Origin: Saccharicrinis sp963677345
GTDB taxonomy: Bacteria > Bacteroidota > Bacteroidia > Bacteroidales > Marinilabiliaceae
Assembly: GCA_963677345.2 (NCBI GenBank)
Contig: CAXXLC010000024.1
Location: 40,953-104,952 of the forward strand
Length of the DNA stretch: 64,000 bases
Direction of reading: 5' to 3'
Within the stretch, counting starts at the first letter, position 1. Each line of letters begins with the position of its first letter. Of the stretch, positions 44,705-53,211 are shown one piece after another. The position numbers and the translations under genes are program-made. The notes below the pieces were generated by a model that worked only from the letters and a program-made list of their open reading frames with translations, searched no databases and was not told where the DNA came from.

Positions 44705-46861
44705 ATGAAGGTATATCAAGCAAATCAAATTAAGAACATAGCACTGCTTGGAAGTTCTGGCTCGGGTAAAACCACCCTCGCCGAGGCTATGTTATTTGAG
44801 GGTGGTGTTATTGACCGTAGAGGCAATATCGACAGCAATAGTACTGTATCTGATTATCACAAGGTGGAGCATGAGTATGGTTACTCCGTTTTTTCATCAG
44901 TAATGTATACCGAGTGGCTGGATAAGAAACTCAATTTTATTGACTGTCCTGGTTCTGATGACTTTATTACAGGAGCTGTTACTTCATTGAATGTAACAGA
45001 TACAGCTCTGATGCTGCTAAATACTACTCAGGGAGTTGAAGTTGGAACTCAAAATTTATTTAGATATACCGAAAAATATAAAAAGCCGGTTATTTTTATT
45101 GCCAACCAGCTTGATCATGAAAAATCGAATTTTGACCAAACTATTGAGCAGGCCGTTGAGAGTTTTGGAAGCAAGGTAGTTGTTGTTCAGTATCCGGTGA
45201 GTGTGGGAGATGGATTTAATGCCCTGGTTGATGTGTTAAAAATGAAAATGTATCAATGGAGTCCTGATGGCGGTCAACCTGAAATACTGGATATACCTGC
45301 AGATCAAAAGAACAAAGCTGATGAACTACACAATGCCTTAGTTGAGGCAGCAGCAGAAAACGATGAGGATTTAATGGAACTTTTTTTTGAAAAAGGAACA
45401 TTAGATGAAAATCAGATGAGATCAGGAATCAAAAAGGGACTTATTGCACGTGACTTGTTCCCTGTGTTTTGCGTTTCAGCAGTGAAAGATATGGGTGTTA
45501 GGAGATTAATGGAATTTTTAGGAAACATAGTTCCATTTGTATCTGAGATGCCAAAGCCAATTACTACAGATGCCAAAGAAGTGAATTGTTCTGCAGATGG
45601 ACCATCATCTATCTTTGTTTTTAAAACAAGTATAGAACCGCACTTAGGAGAAGTTTCATTCTTTAAAGTTATGTCAGGAAAAGTGACTGAAGGTATGGAT
45701 CTGATTAATATGGCTAAAGGTGCAAAAGAAAGATTGTCGCAATTGTATTGTGTTGCGGGTAGTAACCGTACAAAAATTGTAGAGTTGGTTGCAGGAGATA
45801 TTGGCGCAACAGTTAAATTAAAAGAAACAAAAACAAATGATACCCTTAACGAAAAGGGATGTAGTTATAAATTTGAGCCTATTCATTACCCCGATTACAA
45901 GTTCAGAACTGCCATAAGACCTGTTAACGAACATGATGATGAGAAATTAGGAGAAGTATTACAACGTATGCACGAGGAAGACCCCACACTCGTTGTTGAA
46001 TACTCTAAAGAACTTAAGCAAATCATTGTTTATGGTCAGGGTGAATTTCATTTAAATACTATGAAATGGCGTATTGAGCACAATGATAAAATTGATATAG
46101 TTTTTGATCGTCCAAAAATCCCATATCGAGAGACTATAACAAAACCTGCCAGAGCAGATTATCGACATAAAAAACAATCAGGTGGTTCAGGTCAGTTCGG
46201 TGAAGTGCATATGGTCATAGAACCTTATGAGGAAGGAATGCCAAGTCCTGCTTCGTATAAATTCAATGGACAGGAATTTAAGATGAATATCAGAGGGACA
46301 GAAGAGGTTAAACTTCCCTGGGGAGGTAAACTTGTTTTTCATAATTGTATTGTTGGAGGAGCAATTGATGCCCGTTTTTTACCCGCCATTTTAAAAGGTA
46401 TCATGGAAAAAATGGAAGAAGGTCCTTTAACCGGTTCGTATGCACGTGATATCAGAGTTTGTGTGTATGATGGTAAGATGCACCCTGTCGATTCAAATGA
46501 AATTTCGTTTAAATTGGCAGGTAGAAATGCTTTTAGTATGGCATTTAGGGAGGCTGCGCCTAAAATATTAGAGCCTGTTTATGATGTTGAAGTAAAAGTT
46601 CCGTCAGAAAAAATGGGCGATGTGATGAGTGACCTTCAAGGACGTCGTGCTTTGATTGAAGGAATGAATAGTGAAAAAGGTTTTGAAGTTATTAAAGCTA
46701 AAGTGCCTTTAAAAGAAATGGATAAATATTCTACTTCGCTTAGTTCAATAACGGGAGGTAGAGCAATGTTCACTATAAAATTTGCAAAATACGATATTGT
46801 GCCTCATGATGTACAGCAGCAACTACTGGCTGATTATCAAAAAGAATTAGCAGAGGTGTAA
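44705..46861 (+). CDS. EF-G paralogue of the Bacteroidota EF-G2 type
   Basis: The 718 residues span all five EF-G domains. The G domain is altered: Walker A is LLGSSGSGKT (G1), the DTPGHVDF motif reads DCPGSDDF with the catalytic histidine replaced by Ser, and NKMD reads NQLD. The switch-I RGITI signature is not seen. Domains III-V are well conserved (GQGEFHLNTMKWRI, GGSGQFGEVHMVIEPYEEG, MGDVMSDLQGRRALIEGM). This agrees with Bacteroides EF-G2, reported to support translation without GTP hydrolysis. It is a single gene with its own promoter and terminator; the canonical fusA is not in the window. Confidence 0.9.
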   Translation: MKVYQANQIKNIALLGSSGSGKTTLAEAMLFEGGVIDRRGNIDSNSTVSDYHKVEHEYGYSVFSSVMYTEWLDKKLNFIDCPGSDDFITGAVTSLNVTDTALMLLNTTQGVEVGTQNLFRYTEKYKKPVIFIANQLDHEKSNFDQTIEQAVESFGSKVVVVQYPVSVGDGFNALVDVLKMKMYQWSPDGGQPEILDIPADQKNKADELHNALVEAAAENDEDLMELFFEKGTLDENQMRSGIKKGLIARDLFPVFCVSAVKDMGVRRLMEFLGNIVPFVSEMPKPITTDAKEVNCSADGPSSIFVFKTSIEPHLGEVSFFKVMSGKVTEGMDLINMAKGAKERLSQLYCVAGSNRTKIVELVAGDIGATVKLKETKTNDTLNEKGCSYKFEPIHYPDYKFRTAIRPVNEHDDEKLGEVLQRMHEEDPTLVVEYSKELKQIIVYGQGEFHLNTMKWRIEHNDKIDIVFDRPKIPYRETITKPARADYRHKKQSGGSGQFGEVHMVIEPYEEGMPSPASYKFNGQEFKMNIRGTEEVKLPWGGKLVFHNCIVGGAIDARFLPAILKGIMEKMEEGPLTGSYARDIRVCVYDGKMHPVDSNEISFKLAGRNAFSMAFREAAPKILEPVYDVEVKVPSEKMGDVMSDLQGRRALIEGMNSEKGFEVIKAKVPLKEMDKYSTSLSSITGGRAMFTIKFAKYDIVPHDVQQQLLADYQKELAEV

Positions 46862-46892
46862 TATTTCGTAAAGGAATTGTTGCTGATGGTTT

Positions 46893-46926
46893 TCCGGTGT
46901 TGGATTTGTTCCGGCACCGGATTTTT
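46893..46926 (+). terminator. terminator of the EF-G2-type gene
   Basis: TCCGGTG (46893-46899) pairs with CACCGGA (46915-46921), followed by TTTTT. Confidence 0.75.
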
Positions 46927-46933
46927 AATGTAT

Positions 46934-48169
46934 TTACTTTCCTCTGATTAAGTGTAGTGGACCTTTCAATTCTTTTCTTTCGCTTTCGTTGTAACCTTTG
47001 GCTTCGATATAATAGAAATATACGCCTTCTGAAGCTTTTTTGCCATTTATTTTACCGTCCCATCCTTCAGCTGGATTGTTAGTGGTAAATACTTTTCTTC
47101 CCCAGCGATTTACAATTACCATTTTAAAAGATTTTACAGAGTGGTAAACCACTACAAATTCATCGTTGATACCATCACCATCAGGAGTAAAAACATTTGG
47201 AGCATCAATCTCCATTTCGGTAATCACCAATGGAGTATCAAGTGTTTTTATTGAAGAGCAGCCCGTTAATACATTTGAAACCATTAATGAAACATTATAT
47301 GTACCAGCCTCTTCAAAGGTGAAATTGGTGTTTGCTTCTAAATGTGGGGCATAATTATAATCATCATCTTCTCTGACAAAGTTCCATTCGTAATCAGTAA
47401 TCGTACCAAGAGATTCACTTGTGAAACTAACAGAAATTGGAGCAGATCCTTCTTTGTTATCAAGGTTATCAGTTTCGTTATAGTTATCTCTGTCAGCAGC
47501 AGCATAAGAAAAATCAGCAGATACAGCAATGGCTTCAATGTCAATGCTGGCCGTTAAAGTAGCAGCGCCGTTAAAAACACTAATTGTTACATCATAACTT
47601 GTATCTTCATAAGGAGAAGTAATTTTAGGAGTTGCCTCTGTTAATCCATCTATGTCTCCTGTTGGTGATGATTCCCATATGTAGTTATATGAATAATTCA
47701 AAGAGATAGCAGAGCCATTTGTTAAGTTATAATAAGTAAGAACCTTACTTTCAGGAATAACAGAAAGCTGAAGGTCATCACATGTGAAAATTGTTGTTTC
47801 TACTTCAGCAGAGGTAATCTCTGGTTGAAAAACCCAGCAGTAATAATCGTTAACTGAAGAACCATCAACATTTATGTTTACACGATAACCTGTTTCTTGC
47901 AATGAGGCATTTAAAGTTGGATTGTTGCCTGATTGGATCTGATTCCAGCCTGATGCAGAGTAAGTATACCATGTATAGGTTATGGTTGTACCCCCAGCTG
48001 GTGGTGTGGCGCTGATGGTACCTAAAGTTAAATCGGAAAACAAAAATATGGGATAAGAGTCAACGGAAGTAGTTTCGTCTGTATTACCGTTTGCAATAAT
48101 TTGCGCCTTAGCATTAATGGCTAAAACAAAGAATAATAAAAGTATGCTGAATTTGTATGTAATCTTCAT
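46934..48169 (-). CDS. secreted PKD-domain protein with type IX (gliding) C-terminal sorting domain
   Basis: The 411-residue protein has a signal peptide (MKITYKFSILLLFFVLAINA), Ig-like beta repeats, a PKD-type domain around ISVSFTSESLGTITDYEWNF with AGTYNVSLMVSNVLTGC, and a gliding-motility-associated C-terminal domain: NVFTPDGDGINDEF, FKMVIVNRWGRKVFTTN, GWDGKINGKKASEGVYFYYI. That terminus directs export by the type IX secretion system (type B signal). GldD/GldE in the window belong to the same machinery. The function of the secreted part is unknown. A TATCTTTG -7 box lies at 48198-48205. Confidence 0.88.
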   Translation of the reverse strand: MKITYKFSILLLFFVLAINAKAQIIANGNTDETTSVDSYPIFLFSDLTLGTISATPPAGGTTITYTWYTYSASGWNQIQSGNNPTLNASLQETGYRVNINVDGSSVNDYYCWVFQPEITSAEVETTIFTCDDLQLSVIPESKVLTYYNLTNGSAISLNYSYNYIWESSPTGDIDGLTEATPKITSPYEDTSYDVTISVFNGAATLTASIDIEAIAVSADFSYAAADRDNYNETDNLDNKEGSAPISVSFTSESLGTITDYEWNFVREDDDYNYAPHLEANTNFTFEEAGTYNVSLMVSNVLTGCSSIKTLDTPLVITEMEIDAPNVFTPDGDGINDEFVVVYHSVKSFKMVIVNRWGRKVFTTNNPAEGWDGKINGKKASEGVYFYYIEAKGYNESERKELKGPLHLIRGK

Positions 48170-48197
48170 AATAGGAATTTCCCGTTTTATTTGAATT

Positions 48198-48205
48198 CAA
48201 AGATA
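48198..48205 (-). promoter_or_regulatory. -7 box of the PKD/type IX protein gene
   Basis: Minus-strand TATCTTTG about 29 bases before the ATG. Confidence 0.45.
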
Positions 48206-48403
48206 TTTAATTAAACGGTATTGAAGAAAATAAATTGTAATTGAAAAGCATTGTGCGTTTGCAAATTTATAAAATTGGAAGAGATCATATTTTTTCAACC
48301 TATTATTTTATATAAAACCAGACAGGTTTAAAGAGAGCGCTTGGAAACGTGATTAAGATAGCGCAGAGAAAATTATGTCGAACTTAGCAGTAGTCAGTAA
48401 ACT

Positions 48404-48602
48404 AAACCCGGATTGCAATTATTGCGTTAAGAGAGTGCAGAGTCAAGTTTACTTGAACTATGCCGAGCGGTGCAATAATAAGGAACTAAATCCTAGCAAC
48501 TAATCAAAAGTGATAGATAGTTTTTAATTGAAATAAATTATATTATTTACATGATGTAAATTTCACGGATTACGCTACGTTAAATCCGCGCGAACGGGGT
48601 AA
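48404..48602 (+). repeat. left arm of unit 1
   Basis: A roughly 200-base sequence starting AAACCCGGATTGCAATTATT and ending in the hairpin CACGGATT...AAATCCGCGCGAAC. It has nested inverted repeats: GGATT/AATCC, GCAATTATTGC/GCAATAAT, and CAAGT-tt-ACTTG. Nearly identical copies start at 50309 and 52084. Confidence 0.8.
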
Positions 48603-49205
48603 AGGGAGTGCAACGGCGAATACTACACGATATTATTTACCGAAAAGCAACTAAACGACATTTACAACAAGTTCCCTGAAAGCAAGAACTACTGGACGCA
48701 TGAGAATACTTAAAAAACCTATTATTTAATATTAGGTTTACGTATTTATCAGGGCTTGCAGGAACAGGAACTGGCAAAGCTTGAGATAAACCATTTGCAG
48801 CTTGATAAAGGCAAAATATATGTATCATCAAAAAAGAGAACCAACAAACGAACATTGGATTTAAAACCCTTTCAAATACTGCCTTTGCATGAATATCTAA
48901 TAACCGAAAGAAAGCTTTTAAACAATGAAATAGAAGGAAATTACCTGTTTCATAAAAAGCGCTTAATACGTAGCATGTCGAGAATTAAAGAAATGATAAA
49001 CCGCTATGAACCAAATCTTAAAACACTGCATCAAATCAGAGCCAGTGTAATCACCAACTGGCTGCAACATTATAATTTACGGGAAGTCCAGTACATGGCA
49101 GGCCATAAATATGTAAGCAGCACTGAAAGATACAGAACTGATAATTTAGAAGATTTACAAAAAGAGTTGGAAAAATATCATCCTTTAAATTTAGAAACTA
49201 AATGA
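48603..49205 (+). pseudogene. tyrosine recombinase fragment, copy 1, with nonsense codon
   Basis: Catalytic domain of a phage-integrase-family recombinase: box I GLRIYQGLQEQELAKLE, LHQIRASVITNWLQ (HxxR) and MAGHKYVSSTERYRTDN (GH...Y nucleophile). The N-terminal DNA-binding domain is missing: the frame opens only after a TAA at 48600-48602, directly at the end of the repeat arm. A TAA at 48711-48713 interrupts it where copy 2 reads TTA (Leu). An internal restart would leave about 149 residues. Copy 2 is at 50508-51098. Confidence 0.75.
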
Positions 49206-49218
49206 TTAATTTTATCGT

Positions 49219-49226
49219 TAACTTTG
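49219..49226 (+). promoter_or_regulatory. -7 box of toxin-antitoxin module 1
   Basis: TAACTTTG, preceded by CGT. The same CGTTAACTTTGTAG string recurs before module 3 (52384-52391). Confidence 0.5.
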
Positions 49227-49240
49227 TAGAAGATAAAACA

Positions 49241-49462
49241 ATGGGAATTATGAACGCAGTTGAAAAGAGAGACTTTATACATAGTCATTTGCATATTGCA
49301 AATGAGAGTACGTTGAATGAGTTTTACGAAAAGCTTCGAAAAGAAGAAACATTAAGGGCAAAATTGGAAAGCAGGGCTAATAAATCAGAAGCTGATATTG
49401 CATCCGGTCGTGTTTTTTCAAGAGCTGAAATAGAAAAACGAACTGCAAATTTAGGTCGTTAA
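49241..49462 (+). CDS. antitoxin-like small protein, module 1
   Basis: From the ATG after the promoter it is 73 residues: MGIMNAVEKRDFIHSHLHIA, NESTLNEFYEKLRKEETLRA, ending RVFSRAEIEKRTANLGR. It is helical and charged, with the FSRAEIEKR end typical of RelB/ParD-like antitoxins whose tail wraps the toxin. The stop overlaps the toxin start (TAATG). The frame from 49202 includes the promoter and is rejected. Confidence 0.7.
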   Translation: MGIMNAVEKRDFIHSHLHIANESTLNEFYEKLRKEETLRAKLESRANKSEADIASGRVFSRAEIEKRTANLGR

Positions 49463-49761
49463 TGAAGCTAATATATACAGAGCAAGCTTTTATTGGTCTT
49501 GAAGAAGCATTAGATTTTATTGCACCACATGTATCACAGGAGAAATTACTTGAAATCCGAGATAGGATTTTAGATAAAGCAGATACATTGCTGTTGCAAC
49601 CAAATCAAGGTCAAAGAGAACCCTATTTGGAACATTTAAATTTAGATTATCGTCGTTTAATAGAAAGTCATTACAAGATAATTTACAGGGTTATAGGAGA
49701 AGTAATATACATCACAGATATTTTTGATTCCAGACAAGACCTTGATAAGATGAAAGGTTAA
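49462..49761 (+). CDS. RelE/ParE-family toxin, module 1
   Basis: A 99-residue plasmid-stabilisation-type toxin: MKLIYTEQAFIGLEEALDFI, RDRILDKADTLLLQPNQGQR, LDYRRLIESHYKIIYRVIGE, VIYITDIFDSRQDLDKM. This is the typical ParE/RelE fold ending in IFDSRQDP-like. ParE members poison gyrase and RelE members cleave ribosomal mRNA; the sequence does not decide. It is intact and coupled to the antitoxin by a one-base overlap. Confidence 0.82.
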   Translation: MKLIYTEQAFIGLEEALDFIAPHVSQEKLLEIRDRILDKADTLLLQPNQGQREPYLEHLNLDYRRLIESHYKIIYRVIGEVIYITDIFDSRQDLDKMKG

Positions 49762-49998
49762 TCCATAAATCCGCCTCACATCTTCCAGTAAATAAAGCCC
49801 AGCCATGCCACGAAATAGGTGGCATTCCTTCTGTCTTTTATCTGCTTCCCCTGCAGCCATCCCTTTTGTTTTATTGTTTGTCATAGTTTTTGAGCCACCC
49901 CACATGCAGCACATTGCCTTTTTTTTCAATTGAAAACTATTTAACGGCAAAAAGAAAAAGCCAAAGAGCTGCCCTGTCGCACAGTCAAAAAACTACTC
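49762..49998 (+). other. unique insert between toxin 1 and the right arm
   Basis: About 237 bases not found in the other units; module 2 joins its right arm after only about 20 bases (both begin AATCCATAAATCC). A minus-strand frame of 97 residues exists but has no recognisable family features and runs into the toxin gene, so it is not called. Confidence 0.4.
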
Positions 49999-50275
49999 CC
50001 GAAGGCTCGGATATATCACGGTTGTTAGCGCGGAAATTCTTTCCTTGCAATGTACGTGCTGTAAATCATTTGCAGAGGTTTTAGTTTGAATCTTATTATC
50101 TCTTAAGCACAAAAATAAGGATTTGAAATCCGGTCAATATTAATATTTCATTACAATTACTACCCGTAAATATTTGAACAAACCAATAGCCCATGTCTGA
50201 TAAATACAAAATATTTAATAACCAGTCAGCTTAATTTGTAATCTTATTTGGAGCAAGGAGGAAAAAGCAAGGAGC
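49999..50275 (+). repeat. right arm of unit 1, with RAYT-like start fragment
   Basis: Begins GGCTCGGATATATCACGG and contains the hairpin GCGCGGAAA-ttc-TTTCC, AAGGATTTGAAATCCGG, and a fragment at 50193 reading MSDKYKIFNNQSA and then stop. That resembles the N-terminus of REP-associated tyrosine transposases (MSxKYKI...YFVT). Homologous copies occur at 51765, 52960 and 53941. Confidence 0.7.
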
Positions 50276-50308
50276 AAGGGATAAACTGGATTACAATAAT
50301 CAGTAACT

Positions 50309-50507
50309 AAACCCGGATTGCAATTATTGCGTTAAGAGAGTGCAGAGTCAAGTTTACATGAACTATGCCGAGAGTTGCAATAATAAGGAACTAAATCCTA
50401 GCAACTAATCAAAAGTGATAGATAGTTTTTAATTGAAATAAATTATATTATTTACATGATGTAAATTTCACGGATTACGCTACGTTAAATCTGCGCGAAC
50501 GGGGTAA
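50309..50507 (+). repeat. left arm of unit 2
   Basis: Almost identical to 48404-48602, including the inner CAAGT/ACTTG-type stem (here with one mismatch) and the terminal CACGGATT...AAATCTGCGCGAAC hairpin. Confidence 0.8.
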
Positions 50508-51098
50508 AGGGAGTGCAAAGGCGAATACTACACGATATTATTTACCGAAAAGCAACTAAACGACATTTACAACAAGTTCCCTGAAAGCAAGAACTACTGG
50601 ACGCATGAGAATACTTTAAAAACCTATTATTTAATATTAGGTTTACGAATATACCAGGGCTTACAGGAACAGGAACTGGCAAAGCTTGAGATAAACCATT
50701 TGCAGCTTGATAAAGGCAAAATATATGTATCATCAAAAAAGAGAACCAACAAACGAACATTGGATTTAAAATCCTTTCATATACTGCCTTTGCATGAATA
50801 TCTAATAACCGAAAGAAAGCTGTTAAACAATGAAATAGAAGGAAATTACCTGTTTCATAAAAAGCGCTTAATACGTAGCATATCGAGAATTAAAGAAATG
50901 ATAAACCGCTATGAACCAAATCTTAAAACACTGCATCAAATCAGAGCCAGTGTAATCACCAACTGGCTGCAACATTATAATTTACGGGAAGTCCAGTACA
51001 TGGCAGGCCATAAATATGTAAGTAGCACAGAAAGATACAGAACTGATAATTTAGAAGACTTACAAAAAGAGTTAGAAAAATATCATCCTTTAAAATGA
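50508..51098 (+). pseudogene. tyrosine recombinase fragment, copy 2
   Basis: Same sequence as copy 1 but without its nonsense codon, so the frame is open for 196 residues from the repeat arm to the stop: ILFTEKQLNDIYNKFPESKN, YLILGLRIYQGLQEQEL, LHQIRASVITNWLQ, MAGHKYVSSTERY. All catalytic residues of the family seem present (R, HxxR, H, Y), but the N-terminal arm-binding domain and a normal start are missing. It is probably inactive or a trans-acting remnant. Confidence 0.72.
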
Positions 51099-51119
51099 TG
51101 AAAAAAGAAACTAATTAGT

Positions 51120-51127
51120 TACATTTG
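51120..51127 (+). promoter_or_regulatory. -7 box of toxin-antitoxin module 2
   Basis: TACATTTG, 10 bases before the toxin ATG, giving a nearly leaderless transcript. Confidence 0.45.
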
Positions 51128-51137
51128 TAGTGTAATT

Positions 51138-51479
51138 ATGAGAATACTTGAACCATATAAAGATTACTTTTGGGAGTTCTATAATCCACTTCCACAGAAA
51201 GTAAAAGACAAAGTTGATTACGTATTGCAGATAATAATATCAGTGCAAAAAGTATCAACCAAGTTCTTTAAACATCTTGAAGATGGAATTTATGAAATTA
51301 GAATTGAAGCAGGTAGTGATATCTATAGGATATTTACCTTTTTTGATGATAATAAACTGGTGATTTTGTTACAAGGTTTTCAAAAGAAAACACAGAAGAC
51401 CCCACGAAAAGAAATAGAACAAGCAAAGAAATTAAGGAGGATGTATTATGAAGACAAAGAATCCGAAAACAATAAATGA
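51138..51479 (+). CDS. HigB/RelE-like toxin, module 2
   Basis: A 113-residue toxin of the phage-derived Gp49/HigB type: FYNPLPQKVKDKVDYVLQII, FFKHLEDGIYEIRIEAGSDI, YRIFTFFDDNKLVILLQGFQ, KKTQKTPRKEIEQAKKLRR. Toxin before antitoxin is the hig order. It overlaps the antitoxin start by about 30 bases. Intact. Confidence 0.87.
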   Translation: MRILEPYKDYFWEFYNPLPQKVKDKVDYVLQIIISVQKVSTKFFKHLEDGIYEIRIEAGSDIYRIFTFFDDNKLVILLQGFQKKTQKTPRKEIEQAKKLRRMYYEDKESENNK

Positions 51480-51747
51480 CCTTTTTGACCAAAAGTATGG
51501 TAAAGAAGGCACCAAAAGCAGAGTGGAGTTTGAGCAAAAAGCTGAAGCTTATATGGTTGCAGAATTAGTAAAAGAGTCACGCAAGAAAGCTCATTTGACA
51601 CAAGAACAATTAGCAGAAAAGTTAAATGTAAAAAGAACATATATCTCAAAGATAGAAAGAGCTTCTAGTGATGTAAGAATCTCAACATTAAGAAAGATAA
51701 TAGAAAGTGGTTTGGGAGGGAAATTACACATTAGCGTAGAGTTGTAA
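51448..51747 (+). CDS. HigA-like XRE-family antitoxin, module 2
   Basis: A 99-residue protein with an XRE helix-turn-helix (LVKESRKKAHLTQEQLAEKL, NVKRTYISKIERASSDVRIS) after an N-terminal toxin-binding part. It would neutralise the preceding toxin and repress the operon through the promoter at 51120. Intact, stop at 51745-51747. Confidence 0.88.
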   Translation: MKTKNPKTINDLFDQKYGKEGTKSRVEFEQKAEAYMVAELVKESRKKAHLTQEQLAEKLNVKRTYISKIERASSDVRISTLRKIIESGLGGKLHISVEL

Positions 51748-51764
51748 TCCATAAATCCTCCACG

Positions 51765-52045
51765 TAGGCTCGGATATATCCCGGCTGTTAGCGCGGATTT
51801 AGCAGAGCTCAATCCGTGCAATAAGCAAGCTATAAATATCATATACAGGGATTTTGGAATGAATGATTCTATCTCTTAAGCAAAAGGGTAAGGATTTATA
51901 ATCCGGTCAATTAATGAAAATATATTTTGCTATTTTTATCAGATATTGCAATCAAACCCATAGCCTATGTCCGATAAGTACAAAATATTCGATAATCAAG
52001 CAGCTTACTTTGTAAGCTTTATTTGGAGCAAGGAAAATGGAACAA
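51765..52045 (+). repeat. right arm of unit 2, with longest RAYT-like fragment
   Basis: Starts GGCTCGGATATATCCCGG. The hairpin here is GCGCGGATT...AATCCGTGC, a compensated change relative to the GCGCGGAAA...TTTCCGTGC of the other copies. At 51967 the frame MSDKYKIFDNQAAYFVSFIW runs on for about 10 more residues before a stop, the clearest start fragment of a RAYT/IS200-like transposase here. Confidence 0.72.
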
Positions 52046-52083
52046 GGAGCAAGTGGTGAAGTGTATTGCAATAATTAGTAGAT

Positions 52084-52267
52084 AAACCCGGATTGCAATT
52101 ATTGCGTTAAGAGAGTGCAGAGTCAAGTTTACTTGAACTATGCCGGGCGGTGCAATAATAAGGAACTAAATCCTACCAACTATTCCAAAGAGCTATATTG
52201 TTTTAAGTTGCGATAATTTATCATATTTACATGATGTAAATTTTACGGATTGTAAATCTGCGAACGT
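52084..52267 (+). repeat. left arm of unit 3
   Basis: Matches the other left arms for about 100 bases (through ...AACTAAATCCTA), then diverges, and ends with a shortened hairpin ACGGATT-gta-AATCTGCGAACG. Unit 3 has no recombinase fragment. Confidence 0.75.
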
Positions 52268-52399
52268 ACTTCTGTCCACTTGAACGTTTAATAGACCTAT
52301 GAAAAGAATTTGAATAATATCTGCCGTTGAAATGATAGAAATAAACATCATTAGATTAGAAACAAAAACAAAATATTAATCGTTAACTTTGTAGTTAAC
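52268..52399 (+). promoter_or_regulatory. leader of module 3 with -7 box
   Basis: TAACTTTG at 52384-52391 in the string CGTTAACTTTGTAG, identical to that of module 1. No gene in the preceding 115 bases. Confidence 0.45.
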
Positions 52400-52414
52400 A
52401 TGATTGTAGAAATA

Positions 52415-52639
52415 ATGAATGCATTAGATTTAAAATCGGATTTACATCAGCTAATAGAGAAAGCAAATGACCTGAGTATATTACAAGCGGTAAAAGTCAT
52501 TTTGTCTAAAGAATCTGTGCGCAGTAGAGATTGGGCAGATACAATCAGTGACTCCTTGAAACAGGGGCTTGAAGCCAGCATAAAAGAAGCTGATCAAGGG
52601 AAAACAATCTCTCATACAGACCGCAAGACAGCAAATTAA
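52415..52639 (+). CDS. antitoxin-like protein, module 3
   Basis: From MNALDLKSDLHQLIEKANDL at 52415 it is 74 residues, continuing LSKESVRSRDWADTISDSLK and ending EADQGKTISHTDRKTAN. This resembles Bacteroidota antitoxins paired with RelE/ParE toxins (N-terminal dimer helix, then EGLxEAxxGxxxSH). An ATG at 52400 is also possible. The antitoxin frame is intact although its toxin is broken. Confidence 0.68.
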   Translation: MNALDLKSDLHQLIEKANDLSILQAVKVILSKESVRSRDWADTISDSLKQGLEASIKEADQGKTISHTDRKTAN

Positions 52640-52661
52640 AAAAAGATATAATCTTTAGAAA

Positions 52662-52958
52662 ATGACGGTGATATGGTCAGAAAGAGCTCTTAAAACATAT
52701 TTTAAAGTAGCCGACTACCTTTAAGAAGAATGGGGCGAAACAGTCTTAAGCAATTTTGTAGCTAAAGTAGACTTTGTCATAGAACAAATACAGGAAATTC
52801 CTAATATGTTCGAGTTATCCAAAAAATATACAAATGTTAGAAGAGGTTTTATAACGGAACATAATACGTTGTATTATCGCATAAAACCGAGGAAAAAAGA
52901 AATTGAATTGTTGATATTTTGGGATAATCGTCAAGATAGTAAAAGACGACCTTATTAA
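52662..52958 (+). pseudogene. RelE/ParE-family toxin with in-frame stop, module 3
   Basis: Reads MTVIWSERALKTYFKVADYL, then a TAA at 52722-52724, then in the same frame EEWGETVLSNFVAKVDFVIE, YTNVRRGFITEHNTLYYRIK, IELLIFWDNRQDSKRRPY. The full-length frame of 98 residues is otherwise a normal RelE/ParE toxin (FWDNRQDP-like end). A single nonsense change, probably GAA or CAA to TAA, inactivates it. Confidence 0.82.
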
Positions 52959-52959
52959 C

Positions 52960-53178
52960 CCCGTAGACCCGGATTATGTCACGGCTGTTAGCGCAGAAAT
53001 TCTTTCCGTGCAATGTACGTGCTGTAAATCATATACAGTGGTTTGGATTGAATGATTTTATCACTTGAGATAAGAACTAAGGATTTGCAATCCGGTCAAA
53101 TAGCAAAGATTTAATTTTAACCAAACCAATAGCCCAAGTCCGATTAATAAAAAATATTTACTAACCAGTCAGCTTAAT
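52960..53178 (+). repeat. right arm of unit 3
   Basis: GTAGACCCGGATTATGTCAC, then GGCTGTTAGCGCAGAAATTC, AAGGATTTGCAATCCGG, and a degraded RAYT start region (AGTCCGATTAATAAAAAATA). Homologous to 49999-50275 and 53941-54086. Confidence 0.7.
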
Positions 53179-53211
53179 TTATCATATTTACATGATGCAA
53201 ATTTCACGGAT
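53179..53211 (+). repeat. truncated left arm of unit 4
   Basis: Only the last part of the arm remains (TTATCATATTTACATGATGC, then AAATTTCACGGATT). It joins directly to a decapitated toxin gene at the CACGGATT hairpin half. Confidence 0.6.

Noticed and set aside
49657..49950. Minus-strand frame of 97 residues beginning MPLNSFQLKKKAMCC
   Set aside because: It overlaps the intact toxin gene, resembles nothing I recognise, and has no promoter box. Treated as an insert of unknown origin.
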